A stretch of DNA of 64,000 nucleotides, from contig NC_035449.2 in assembly GCF_002127325.2 (NCBI RefSeq), forward strand, positions 140,493,807 to 140,557,806. Direction: 5' to 3'. The position numbers and the translations under genes are program-made. Positions within the stretch are counted from its first letter, which is position 1, and the number at the start of each line of letters is the position of its first letter. This DNA comes from Helianthus annuus. Lineage: Eukaryota > Streptophyta > Magnoliopsida > Asterales > Asteraceae. Of the stretch, positions 54,198-64,000 are shown one piece after another. The notes under the pieces were generated by a model that searched no databases, was not told where the DNA came from, and saw only the letters and a program-made list of their open reading frames with translations.

Positions 54198-55700
54198 GAG
54201 GACTCGGGGCGGTCCCGTTATGGTTGTCCATAACGCGTTGAATGGCCACGGAACACCGCCGCCGGTGCTTTGATAACGCGTGGTAACATCAACGCGTTGT
54301 ACAGATCACGCGTGGAACTTTTAAAAAATTCGACCGTTGGCTATTTTATGACCGTTTTAAAACGGTAAATTCAATAAAAAAAATATTAAACCATTTATCT
54401 ATATATATCTACATTTTAACCATTTTTCACACACCAAACTATATCTTTTAAACCATTTTAAACCCATTTCACACAATTTTTATATCTTTCTCAAATGGAA
54501 TTCCCTACGGATTCGACGTTTCCGATGTCTAGCGATACCGATACCGAGTCGTCTTCCGACAACGACACGCTAAACTATTTTGTGTCGGTGTATAACGAGC
54601 TTGATGCCGAGTCGTCCCGCCCAAAGAAGAAGATGGTCGACCGTGATCGTATACGTGCCAACGAAGTTTTGATGAACGATTATTTTGTGGAAAACCCGCT
54701 ATACAATGCCGAAACGTTTTGATGAGCGAGGAATGGTTTCAAGAACGTTACGATGCGAGGGGCAAACCAAGTTTCACGCCGATACAAAAATGCACGTCCA
54801 CCATTCGCCAACTAGCGACAGGTAACCCACCCGATCAATATGATGAATACCTAGCTATGTCTGAAAGAACTTCACGTGAATGTTTGCAATTTTTTTGCAA
54901 TGCGGTCATTAAGTTGTATGCTAACGAGTTTTTACGTAAACCGACAAGCCACGACATCTCACGTATTTACGCCGCATACGAGGCTAGATGGTATTTTCCC
55001 GGGATGCTCGGTAGCATCGATTGTACACATATCGAGTGGAAAAATTGTCCAAGAGAGTTGCGAGGGGCATATGTGAGGGGGGACATCAAAAGACCAACCA
55101 TCATACTAGAAGCGGTGGCGTCGAATGATTTATGGATTTGGCATTCGTATTTCGGTGTTCCAGGTTCAAACAACGACATCAATGTGTTGCACACGTCGCC
55201 GTTGTTCCAAAGCGTAACGGATGGTACCGCACCTTCCTCTCCTTTCTATGTTAACGGTCGACATTACAGACGAGGCTTTTATCTTGTGGATGGTATCTAC
55301 CCGTCTTGGTCTGTTTTTGTGAAAGCTCCCTCATTTCCTGTCGAGGCTAAAGAAAAGGCGTTCAAAAAATTGCAAGAATCGGCAAGAAAAGATGTTGAGA
55401 GGGTATTTGGTGTTTTAAAGGGTAGATGGGGTATACTACACCGACCGGTTCGTTCGATGACCAAGAAATCAATTCATAGCATAGTGTATGCATGTATCAT
55501 ATTGCACAATATGCTGATCAAACACGACGGGCGTGCAATATCCCCGGATTGGGTGCCGGATCCTCCTACGCAAGTTCAAGTTCCACAAGATATCCATTTA
55601 CAATTGCGTAACGAAGAAACTCACTTTCGGTTGAGATTCGATTTAATCGAACTAGTAGGTTCTCTAGGTTTGGAGTTTCCGGATTCGGACGAGGAGTAGG

Positions 55701-55732
<32 letters not shown>

Positions 55733-56030
55733 GTATGTTTCTAGTATGTTAAATTGAAGCAGTATGTTTTAAATTTAATGAAATTTTTAATTTTAGTGTT
55801 TTATTATTAATTTCTAATTTAAAATAAAAAATTAAAAAAATTAGTGAAATTTATAATTTTAAAATGAAAATAAAAAAAAAATGGGAGTGATAGAATTCCA
55901 TCACTAGTGATTCCACATCTCCTACATTTCTATCACTAGTGATGGAAATTTGGTTGATGACATGACATAATTTTATTGGACATTAAGAGTGATAGATTTT
56001 ATCACTAGTGAACCACCCCTCCTCCCAAAC
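54198..56030 (+). mobile_element. PIF/Harbinger transposon with near-complete transposase
   Basis: An 1833-bp element lying exactly between two imperfect 42-48 bp direct repeats (54156-54197 and 56031-56078). The left end GAGGACTCGGGGCGGTCC and the complemented right end (GGGAGGAGGGGTGGTTC) are weak inverted repeats. Four ACGCGT palindromes sit inside the left end (54230-54320), and three ATCACTAGTGA palindromes inside the right end (55910-56010). It carries the transposase frames 54495-55699. A TATA-like TCTATATATATC lies at about 54398, about 90 bases before the first ATG. It lacks the Myb-like partner gene. Confidence 0.75.
54495..55699 (+). pseudogene. PIF/Harbinger DDE transposase, one internal lesion
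   Basis: The first frame (54495-54722, 75 aa) gives the N-terminus, ending NPLYNAETF. A second frame overlapping by four bases (54719-55699, 326 aa) gives the rest. Family members have about 25 further residues at the junction, so a small deletion plus frame change separates the parts. The catalytic triad in the second part is D101 (GSIDCTHIEW), D191 (FYLVDGIYP) and E227 (KDVERVFG), all present. The helix-turn-helix-like region (KCTSTIRQLA) is partly preserved, and the C-terminus FPDSDEE is the family's acidic tail. This is the Plant_tran type. Codon use is ordinary. A poly-T run (55699-55728) follows the stop. It could be called inactive, but only by one lesion. Confidence 0.85.
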
Positions 56031-56078
56031 ATCATGGTATCTAAAGTAAAGACACTCTAATTTATTTAACCAAACTAA

Positions 56079-56451
56079 CTTTCAAGAAAATAGGTATCTT
56101 TTCAACGGTTTTTATATGAAAAAATAAAATAAAAAAGGAATTACTATACGTGGAGGGTAAAAATGTAATTTTGCATTCCATCCAATCAGTAGACAAAATT
56201 GCCAGCAAGTCGGTGACCAATCCCAATATCCCATGCATTTATTGAAGCTGTTCCACCATGATTATGATAGCCAATGGTATGGCGAGTTCAACCCACGCTC
56301 TTGTTTCTGCGCGTGGAAAAATCCCCCTCTGTCTCTTTCAAAGACTATTGGGTCTCTTTGTTTTGTCTCTTATTCACCATAAAACTGGAACCCTATACCT
56401 ACTTATTACCGCACATACCCTGCACTTATACAATATTTACCAAACTAACCC
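56079..56451. other. no gene seen
   Basis: Short intergenic interval. The open frames here are unremarkable and shared with no recognised family. Confidence 0.4.
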
Positions 56452-56681
56452 ATGGCATTATAGTCCAGTGATACCTTGGTGGTGAGATAAGGCTTATGAC
56501 CATTAGGTCATGGGTTCGATTCCCACAAAGGGGATTTTTCCCATATTTATTGGGTTTCCTCCTGAATTGGTGTATAGGCATTATTGCCTAGTGGAGATGG
56601 ATATGATCATGTGGGTCTGCTGGTGGCATGATGATACTCCAGTGGTCCGTCAGTGATCCAAATTTGCCATTAAAAAAAAAG
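56452..56681 (+). mobile_element. tRNA-derived SINE
   Basis: Box A-like TAGTCCAGTGATACC at about 56460 and box B-like GGGTTCGATTCCCAC at about 56513 form a polymerase III promoter. The 3' tail GGTCCGTCAGTGATCCAAAT ends in A9. The same tail occurs as a fragment at 29656-29692. No target duplication was identified. Confidence 0.75.
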
Positions 56682-57204
56682 TTAGAAGTGGCAAATGAAC
56701 ACGCACCTGCCAAGGTCACCCCAAACCCGACGGGCATGTTTGAAGATGAGGCATTTGGGACGCGCATTCAGTGGCGGATGCAATATTTTATTCTAATGAG
56801 TTCCTTTTGATAAATTCTTTTTAATTCTCATTAATTTTTTTTTCTAAATTCTACAAAGTTCTCACTAACTTTTTTTGTTTTCTCCAAACGTACCGGGTTC
56901 CTGGGAATCCACAAACGTGGGCTGGATCTGCCCCTACGTGTACTTGTGTACGGTATTCACCTCATTGAGAATGAAGATACAAATATAGTATATAAATATT
57001 AAAGCTGTAATAAATGATATGTTGAAATTATTAGAAACTTAAAGATACTAAAAACTATAATATCGTTAGATATGTTGTTGAACATTTTATATTTTTTTAA
57101 TTGGGTTTTTAGATTTGCTTAAGATTGGATTTCAGGTAATAGGGCCAAGGGGTAATTTCTAACGATATAAGACTATAAACATGTAGAACTCATACCCGTG
57201 TGTA

Positions 57205-57418
57205 TTTTTTTTGAACGGTAGATCAACTGGATTTCCAGTTGACTCCAAAGGGCCAGCATATGCTGTTTAAACCTCTCACCACAAGTTCGAATCCCTCCCA
57301 GAGGTGTTCTCCCATATTTACATAATTTTTGCACTTAGTAGGAATCGAACCTGAGACCTCCCCAGGAGGAAACCACTTAGTGGTAAACCCCCTGACCAAC
57401 TGGGCTATACCATATTGG
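57205..57418 (-). mobile_element. tRNA-derived SINE in duplication copy 1
   Basis: On the - strand, box A-like TAGCCCAGTTGGTCAGGGGG is followed by box B-like CAGGTTCGATTCCTA, and the element ends in an A-run (T-run at 57204-57212 on +). A 16-bp target duplication CTCATACCCGTGTGTA / CTCATACCCGTTTGTA (57189-57204 and 57419-57434) differs at one base. It is a different family from 56452-56681. Confidence 0.92.
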
Positions 57419-57651
57419 CTCATACCCGTTTGTATACCATGGTGAGTAACACAAGTACCCGATAAAACGTAGATACAAATATAGTATATAAATATTAAAG
57501 CTGGAATAAATGATATGTTGAAATTATTAGAAACTTAAAGATATTAAAAACTATAATATCATTAGATATGTTGTTGAACATTTTATATTTTTTAATTGGG
57601 TTTTTAGATTTGCTTAAGATTGGATAATGGGTATCCAAGGGATAATTTCTA

Positions 57652-58289
57652 GGCAAAAGATCAAATACAAATAATCTTAACATACTAAACATACAAATTG
57701 AAGGAAAACCCAAAAAGACAAGGTGGCATTTTTGTAATTACCACCAACTATCAAAGTTACAACCAAAAATACCTAAAAAAACACAAATTTTTTTTAACAT
57801 TTTTTATTAAAAAATCGCTACATTTCGTTAGCAAAAAAAAAAATTTTTTTTTTTTGGCTGCTACTAAAAGTAGCGATTTTTTAATAAAAAATGTTAAAAA
57901 AAATAAAATAAAATAATTTGTGTGTGTTTTTTTTATTTTTTTAGATTTTTTTAGGTTTTTTGGGGGGTTTAGTTTTTAGCATTTTAGCTTGGGGGGGGGG
58001 GGGTGTTAGGTTTTTTTTAGGTTTTTGGGGGTGGGGGGGGGGGGGTTAGGTTTTTTTAGGTTTTTGGGGGGTGGGGGGGGGGTAGGTTTTTTTTAGGTTT
58101 TTGGGGGGTGGGGGGGGGGGGTTTAGGTTTTTTTTGGGGGTGGGGGGAGTGGTTAGGTTTTTTTAGGTATATTTGTAGAGTAACTTTGATAGTTATTGAT
58201 AATTACAAAAATGCCGCCTTGTCTTTTTGAGTTTTCCTTCAATTTGTATGTTTAGTATGTTAAGATTATTTGTACAAGAACTTTACCCA
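57652..58289. mobile_element. Mutator-type foldback in duplication copy 2
   Basis: Inverted arms of more than 100 bp (57652-57770 and 58165-58289) share ACAAATAATCTTAACATACT and its complement. A perfect 9-bp target duplication TAATTTCTA flanks it (57643-57651 and 58290-58298). Inside are a second inverted pair (AAAAAATCGCTA at about 57807; TAGCGATTTTTT at about 57872) and a G-run minisatellite. No protein. Confidence 0.88.
57955..58160 (+). repeat. G-run minisatellite (G-quadruplex-prone)
   Basis: Four to five imperfect units of TTAGGTTTTTTTTAGGTTTTT followed by GGGGGGTGGGGGGGGGG. Successive runs of 5-13 G within 200 bp on the + strand make intramolecular G-quadruplexes likely. The length is probably unstable and assembly errors are possible. 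Confidence 0.9.
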
Positions 58290-58374
58290 TAATTTCTAAC
58301 CACATAAGACTATAAACATGTAGAACTTATACCTGTGTGTATACCATGGTGAGTAACACAAGTACCCGATAAAA

Positions 58375-58638
58375 TGAAACCTCAAGTGGTACACGGTTTT
58401 TTATGGACTATGTGACATGGTTTTTTAATCGGGCATGAGATTCGAGTACCAACGCATGTCTCATGCCTGCTCCATCATCATCCCTAAATTCTAATATTTG
58501 AGTAACTCATCAATCTAAACCACCCTGAACAACTAGAACAACCAAGAATTTCAATCATTTACTTCTGCTTTTGTTTTAATTGAATAATTAGATGATTGCT
58601 TTTCATTTTATAGGAACTTGAATTTCAGTTGGTGTCAA
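58375..58638. other. no gene seen
   Basis: Short intergenic sequence before the LTR. Nothing recognised. Confidence 0.4.
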
Positions 58639-59950
58639 TGTCGCAACCCCCGTCCCCCTATTACAAACTCTGGGAACGGGCGGCCGCGGCCAGTTTCGGT
58701 GGTATCCTGTTTTTGTCTAATTTGGCAGCGGATTTTACATCAGGTGCGTAGTTAGGAAATATTTTATCAGAGTAAAATACCACACTTTCATAATATTAAA
58801 CACATGGGATAAAACCCAAGTTTTCAGTACACACATTTTCATAGGAATAAATCCTATTTTTATTTAATAAAAACATTTATCCATTTCTTAATTGCCACTT
58901 TCCAAGCCTTCAGTGCTGTCCAGCTGGCTTCTAATTGGCTTTCACATTTTGTTACCTGAAACGCGTTTAAAAACATTTTGTCAGTGGGAAATACTGGTGA
59001 GTGAATTCCAGTTCAATCAAGTTTTAATAAAAACCATTGTACAGTATTGAGGGTGATTCCGCAATTACATTTGTTTCCAAGTCATATCAATTACCACCCA
59101 CGATACTGTCGTTCCGACTTATGGTCATGTTACTCCTCGCAAGGCAGTAACAAATTTTGTATACAAAACCCCAAATTTACCGACTGTAATTGTATCCTTA
59201 CAAATACTCAATGGCTGCTTAATGTATAATTAATTAGGTGAGGTTTTGTAAAAACAATTTGCAAAAAGGAGATTACTCACATTGCTGTCTTAGATTATCC
59301 TTTAGGGTTTCCTGGTGACAATCTATAAATTACACAAATGCACGCGTGTTAGTATAATAACTCATTTTAACATTAGCAATACCCTCCCCGAGACGGCATT
59401 CCAACGACTACGTCGGGCAGAACCACGACAGCCGTTACGGAACCCTAGATCAATCGGGCAGAGTATCTAATACGTATCCAGGGGTTATGATACTTACAAC
59501 GGAGCAGAACTTCGCTATTTAGGGGGGGGGGTATTAGACCCGAGTATAATGCCTACTATCAGAAAATTGAGAGAGAAAGTCGAAAGATGAACGATTTGGG
59601 ACTGAAGCCCGAGCTCCCATTATATAGGGCCTCATCTCGAGTTTCTCACGGCCCGCGTAAAAGTAGACTAAGGCCTACGCGGCCCGCGTCAAAGATGGTC
59701 AACGACGTAGCTGATCTGGGTCACCTAGTAGGTTCAACACGAGTCAGACACGTGTCAACACCAGATTTTGCCGCGTTTTTGATCTATAGCGGCCCGTGTA
59801 AGATCCCTAAGGGGTCTACGCGGCCCGCGACAAAACCCAAAAATTGATTTTTAATTATTTTTAATAATATTTAAGGTATTCAGGGTCCGTTTTCGCGTAT
59901 GGGGTGTATTTTAAGACATATTGGGAAATTTTAAAATGTATTAGGGTGTC
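58639..59950 (-). mobile_element. probable solo or truncated gypsy LTR
   Basis: It begins TGTCGCAACCCCCG on + , a terminus I associate with Asteraceae gypsy LTRs, and is GC-rich there (GGGCGGCCGCGGCC near 58680). A TATA box for the - strand (CTATATAAT, complement of 59618-59626) sits in a promoter-like context with GGCCCGCG repeats nearby. No internal domain adjoins it. The right end and target duplication are not found, so the limit is an estimate. Confidence 0.5.
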
Positions 59951-60239
59951 GGAAAATGTTCGGGAGGCTGTCGAAGCAACTTAAGAACCGGAGATTTGAT
60001 TGGTTGGGTGAAGATGGCCATCGAGCCAAGGAACAAGTATGTTGGCAATCGACTGAGCAAGGGAGGGGATGGCTAAGAGAAGATGGAGAGGTGTTCACCT
60101 ATGGTCTTCGACGGCGGTGGGCATTGAAGAATAAAAGGTTTTTAGTATAAATAACTGTTTTCTTTTTTCCTTTTATTTTTTCAAGTTTAAGAGTATATTA
60201 GTAATTTCATAGAAAACTAACTAGAAAAGCTAACCTTCG
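59951..60239. other. no gene recognised
   Basis: A 64-residue + strand frame (59956-60150) is Trp/Gly/Arg-rich and unlike any family I know. Probably non-coding flank of the LTR elements. Confidence 0.35.
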
Positions 60240-61640
60240 CCAGGTCCAAGGATAAACAATGTTAAAAATGAAACGTTGGACACTCAGACTATTGAAATGT
60301 TTCTGTTGGTCAATTCTGTTTTAGGCATAATGAAAAATATGAATAACATACCTGATTGCAGTAGTACAGGTCAGCAGAGAATCTAGATGGAGACGCAACA
60401 ATAGTATTTGACATGATTGTCAGCTTGGTCTGGTTCATCGTTAGGGTGCAATCTAATGATGGTGATGATGAAAACCGATAAAGAGTAATCGGTTGAGGAG
60501 AGGAGGTCGATTGATGTTATGAGAGTAATTAGGTTATGTGTCTAACCATAGAACCTCTACATAAGTATCCTTATATATACACCCAAGAGGAAACCCTAAT
60601 TAGTTAATAAGGGTAATAAGGCCCATCAACAATTACCAACTAATTATTTAATAGGTTGTTATATATTTTGATCTATATAATGTAAATGATTATAATGGCT
60701 ACTAGATTAAATATAACATAATATATATATATATATATATTTCATCTTACATTCTCCCACTTAGCCGAGTAATCATTTACTATGAGTATTAGATAAGCCT
60801 GATCAGGAGTTAACACTCATTTTAGCCTTAAACAAGAACTATAGCAGAGAAATACAGTCTTTGAATCATTATGCGACTCAGGAACCCCATTAGTCATACT
60901 ATAGCCTTAATTTAAAACGCAATCGTTATGATCAAAATACGCATAAGCCCTTTGTTTGATTTGTAACTTTATTTATCTATGTGCCATTATGCCAGCTTGA
61001 CATATTCTTAGAGACATACAAAATCAAACTGATGAGGAAAATTAACTAACAGTTAGTCATTCATAGTACGATATGCAATTGCGCACTGCCATTATTAATA
61101 CCCGTCTATGAGCTCTCTTAATAAGACTTATGGGTAATAGCCCTTCAGTTATAGGATCCTTAAGCATATCATGAATGTATTCGATACAAAGACTTAGTTT
61201 CCTCAATTCGTTCATAAACGAATAATTAATTGTGTATCGAAATGTTAATGCAGCACCTCTCGAACTGTTACTGTTCAAGGAGTCATGGTAGCTGACTTTA
61301 TCACACTAAGTCTTCAAAATATTAATTATGTGGAGTTAATAAACTTATGAGTCCACTGATAAATTTCCAACAACATTTAGTGACTATATTATGTCGTTAT
61401 AACTTAGGTTGTTGATATCAGTCCATTATGACTCCTCCATGAGACAGGTTTTGTCTGCTGACATAAAGATATACCCGAAATTACATTTTTTGTCATCTTT
61501 GAATATTACAAAGTTAAAGTAATCATCTGGTTTGAGTTCTCACTTCTTCTTTAAATTGTAGTCTCTCGTTTCTTTTAAAGATAATGTAATACTCCATTAG
61601 ATGCTTCACATTAATCTAGACATTTCTAGTGTGTTGCAAT
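60240..61640 (-). mobile_element. 3' end of a decayed Copia element
   Basis: Read on -, an RNase H remnant (61640-61057) is followed by a polypurine tract AAGTGGGAGAATG (60764-60752) and an LTR starting TGTAAGATGAAATAT at 60751. A TATA-like TATATATAAGG lies near 60580. The LTR contains an (AT)n run (60720-60742). Its far end, near 60240, is uncertain. The rest of the element is missing or interrupted by the LTR at 61825. Confidence 0.6.
61057..61640 (-). pseudogene. Copia RNase H / pol C-terminus remnant
   Basis: Discontinuous - strand similarity: a GYIFMSADKTCLM-like stretch near 61480-61430 corresponds to the SGYVFML-type region of Copia RNase H. The final EYIHDMLKDPITEGLLPISL near 61170-61110 corresponds to the pol C-terminal I-D-LTKGL motif. 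Several stops and shifts; not functional. Confidence 0.55.
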
Positions 61641-61824
61641 GTGAGTAATATCTAAACGAGTACAGACTTAAACTTATATAAGGCTTCTAATTAATGAAGC
61701 GTAAATAAATAATCTCATTTATGCTATTATCTTCTAAAGGAAGAACAGTATTGTTTGTTACATATGTAAGGACCCATTTAATGTTAAACTTATGGAACAA
61801 AACTAATGTCCCATTGGGTCTATC

Positions 61825-64000
61825 TGTCACACCCCGACCACGTAAAACAACAAAACGTGGCGGAAACGTCAGGGAGTGTTGTAACAGAATCATTGTTTCA
61901 CAACCATGGATTTAAACAGTTTCGTTTTATTGAATTAAATGAGTTACAATGTCTTAACAACAAAGAAACATAACATAATTAACTAGTCTTGCATCTTTTA
62001 ATGTCACTAAGGCCTCGTCCATTCCTATGTGAGCATACACCAATATCATCATCATCATATATCACCAACTATTGTACCTGAAACACATGTGAAAATACGT
62101 CAGCATAAAATGCCGGCAGTACATAGGTTTTATGTGAGTGTCAGATTCATGGCTCGTTTTACATGTTGCAATACTTATTTAAAAACCTTATTTTGAAAAG
62201 TATAGCATTGCGACATAATTAACCAACTCAAATCAAGTTGATTATAATTTATAAAATCTCGTAGCCATAATTTTTAACTCCAAAACATTTGTTTAATTAA
62301 ACCCAGATTGTAAATCGTTTTTGAAATAAAACTCAAAAGGTATATATATATTGATAGAAAAACCTTGTATTATAACTTTGTTTTGATAACATTTTCCCAA
62401 GTGATCTAGATAACGCAACGATATATAATGTGTTAAAAGCACTTATATATAGGAAGTACCAGCGGCGTATCCACCATGCTTTTAATACATTACACCCGCC
62501 CCGTTACCTAATCACTTCCCTTAATCCCAATGGTTCAAACAGTTACAAATGGTTCTCATAGATCAAAGGTTACAAATGGTTCACATAAATCAATCAGCTT
62601 CAAATGGTTCAAAATGTATAAAACAATGTGTCCATATACTGGATAAGCGTATGCAACAAATGAACATATATAGCGTGAAATGTAATGTAAAACAATGTAC
62701 TAAGTATGCTAAGTTAACATACAAAGCATAAAATGTAATGTATAACAATGTGCTAGCATGCTCAGTCAACATAATAGCAGAAATGTAATGTAAATTAATG
62801 TACTAAGTATGCACTGAATGGACATACATAGCATAAAACATAATGAAATCATTTACTAATAGTGTACTAAGGAACATAGTAAGTATATGATATGAAAACA
62901 TGGAAAGCACGAAAGTAACAAGTACATGTGTTTCACCCCAAAATGTTTAAAAAACAGTAAAAGAGGGGACTATGTACTCACTTGAGGGTGCTTAGAAGTC
63001 TTGAACAACAACCAAGCAAAGCTAGAGGGATCACGGAATCAAACGGCACAAAAGGTCCAAGAACGGAAGTTTGACCCGATTATTCTCAGGTATGAAGTGT
63101 AAGCACTTCAACTTAGAGAGCAATCAGATCAAGGTGTGGGTTTTGAAGCAAATGGGGTTGGGTATTTATAGGAAAGCAAGAACCGTTAAGATCGTTCATC
63201 GTAAAACGAGCTTCGATCTCATCCGTACACATGTGCCCATGGTTTTGTGAAACCATGGGAGCCCCTAGTTTCATTAAAACCATGTGCAAATGAGGGGAAC
63301 AGCTGGAACAAGCTGGAATTTAGATTTTTCATTTTGGTCCCTTCCTAAGATAACTATGGCAGAATGTCAATTTTGGTCCCTGAATATGCAAAACATGGTT
63401 TTTGATGCTTTTTTTTGACACGTTTAAGCCCCGTTAATCCCATTTCAAGGCTCTAAAATGAAGTTAAAGTATAGGGAACATGAAACATGCTCAAAAATAT
63501 CTCGGATGTTGGTTTGTTTGGTCGTACGGTCTCGTTGTTCGGTTAATTACGACGAAACACGAACGAATGCGAAAAACGATCCAAATTACGCGACGAATGG
63601 AATTTTATCATTCCAATCACTAAAATAAAATATTTTAATGATTACATAAAGTTTTGGAAGTCTGGATATATTCAGAACGTAAGTTATGCGCGAAAATGCA
63701 AACTTATGCACTTTTTGACGCTTTTAGTTCCTAAATGAGCATAAAGTTTATTTTAGCACACCGAATCCCTCAAAGTCTATTTTTAAGCTATGTAACAGAT
63801 ATTTAGGGTATGTTTAACTTATGATCAAGTTCCGAAATGTCCGTTACAGTACTAATCGGCATACTTTCTCAGTTTGTCGAATTTAGTCCCTATAAGCGAA
63901 TAAACTTGATTTCGGCATACCAAACCATCCAAAACTTATTTCTAAGTTATGTAAAGGTTATTTAAGGTATCTTAAGCCTATGTCACTGTTCCGGAGTGTT
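61825..64000 (-). mobile_element. gypsy LTR running off the window edge
   Basis: It begins TGTCACACCCCGACC, a terminus common to plant gypsy LTRs. A - strand TATA box (complement of TATTTATA, 63163-63170) lies in a promoter-like setting, with leader-like sequence below it. No gag or pol frame is present, so more than 2.1 kb here is LTR or LTR-derived. The interior has diverged copies of GTAATGT-A-AATGT phrases (62600-62800). It separates the Copia remnant from whatever lies to the right. Confidence 0.6.

Larger units (their letters stand above)
56975..58374. repeat. tandem duplication of about 260 bp, each copy with its own insertion
   Basis: Copy 1 (56975-57470) is interrupted by a SINE (57205-57418). 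Copy 2 (57471-58374) is interrupted by a foldback (57652-58289). Shared landmarks are TAAATGATATGTTGAAATTA (57011 and 57506) and ACCATGGTGAGTAACACAAG (57436 and 58343). The uninterrupted parts are about 95% alike by eye. Confidence 0.85.

Noticed and set aside
57698..57916. 72-residue Lys/Phe-rich frame
   Set aside because: Formed by A/T runs and the inner inverted repeat of a foldback element.
62549..62772. Overlapping short frames on both strands
   Set aside because: They arise from repeated AATGTAATG-like phrases inside a gypsy LTR.

Overview
This is a stretch of plant nuclear DNA, very probably from an Asteraceae-type asterid. That assignment rests on the look of the transposon families, not on a search. 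It is AT-rich, has spliced genes, and is dominated by nested transposable elements. No bacterial, organellar or viral gene organisation is visible.

Only one convincing host gene is present: a PDRG1-like (p53 and DNA-damage-regulated protein 1, prefoldin-like) gene on the + strand, with coding exons at 10497-10580, 10667-10928, 11853-11997 and about 13426-13441. Its introns carry insertions, and a possible 5' leader exon lies near 2946-3036. Unrecognised, broken coding pieces on the - strand (39965-40191, 50443-50600, 52793-53193) may be remnants of one gene split by transposons. A captured exon of a plant PMT-family (S-adenosylmethionine-dependent) methyltransferase sits inside an inverted-repeat structure at 37651-38671.

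Layout. 1-2900: LINE 3' end, Copia 3' LTR, Helitron end, two Mutator-type foldbacks. 2900-13700: the PDRG1-like locus with an inverted duplication of a hAT transposase pseudogene and a truncated Copia. 13700-20100: SINE, a decayed LINE carrying a hAT MITE, a minisatellite. 20099-27373: an LTR retrotransposon that encodes only Gag. 27528-29602: a 2-kb foldback. 30005-32449: a LINE with a clean target duplication. 32572-35521: a hAT-like element and two head-to-head Helitrons. 37168-39217: MITEs and the gene-capturing structure. 40192-50442: a very young, apparently complete Tat-type Ty3/gypsy element with an intact 1847-residue Gag-Pol and a spliced antisense ORF. 50655-56030: a Helitron end and two PIF/Harbinger elements. 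56452-58374: SINEs and a tandem duplication in which each copy holds a different insertion. 58639-64000: gypsy LTRs and a Copia 3' end.

The elements work independently. The coherent coding systems are the gypsy element (Gag-Pol plus antisense protein), the near-complete Harbinger transposase, and the PDRG1-like gene. Several insertions are proved within the window by target duplications, by empty paralogous sites or by interrupted reading frames.
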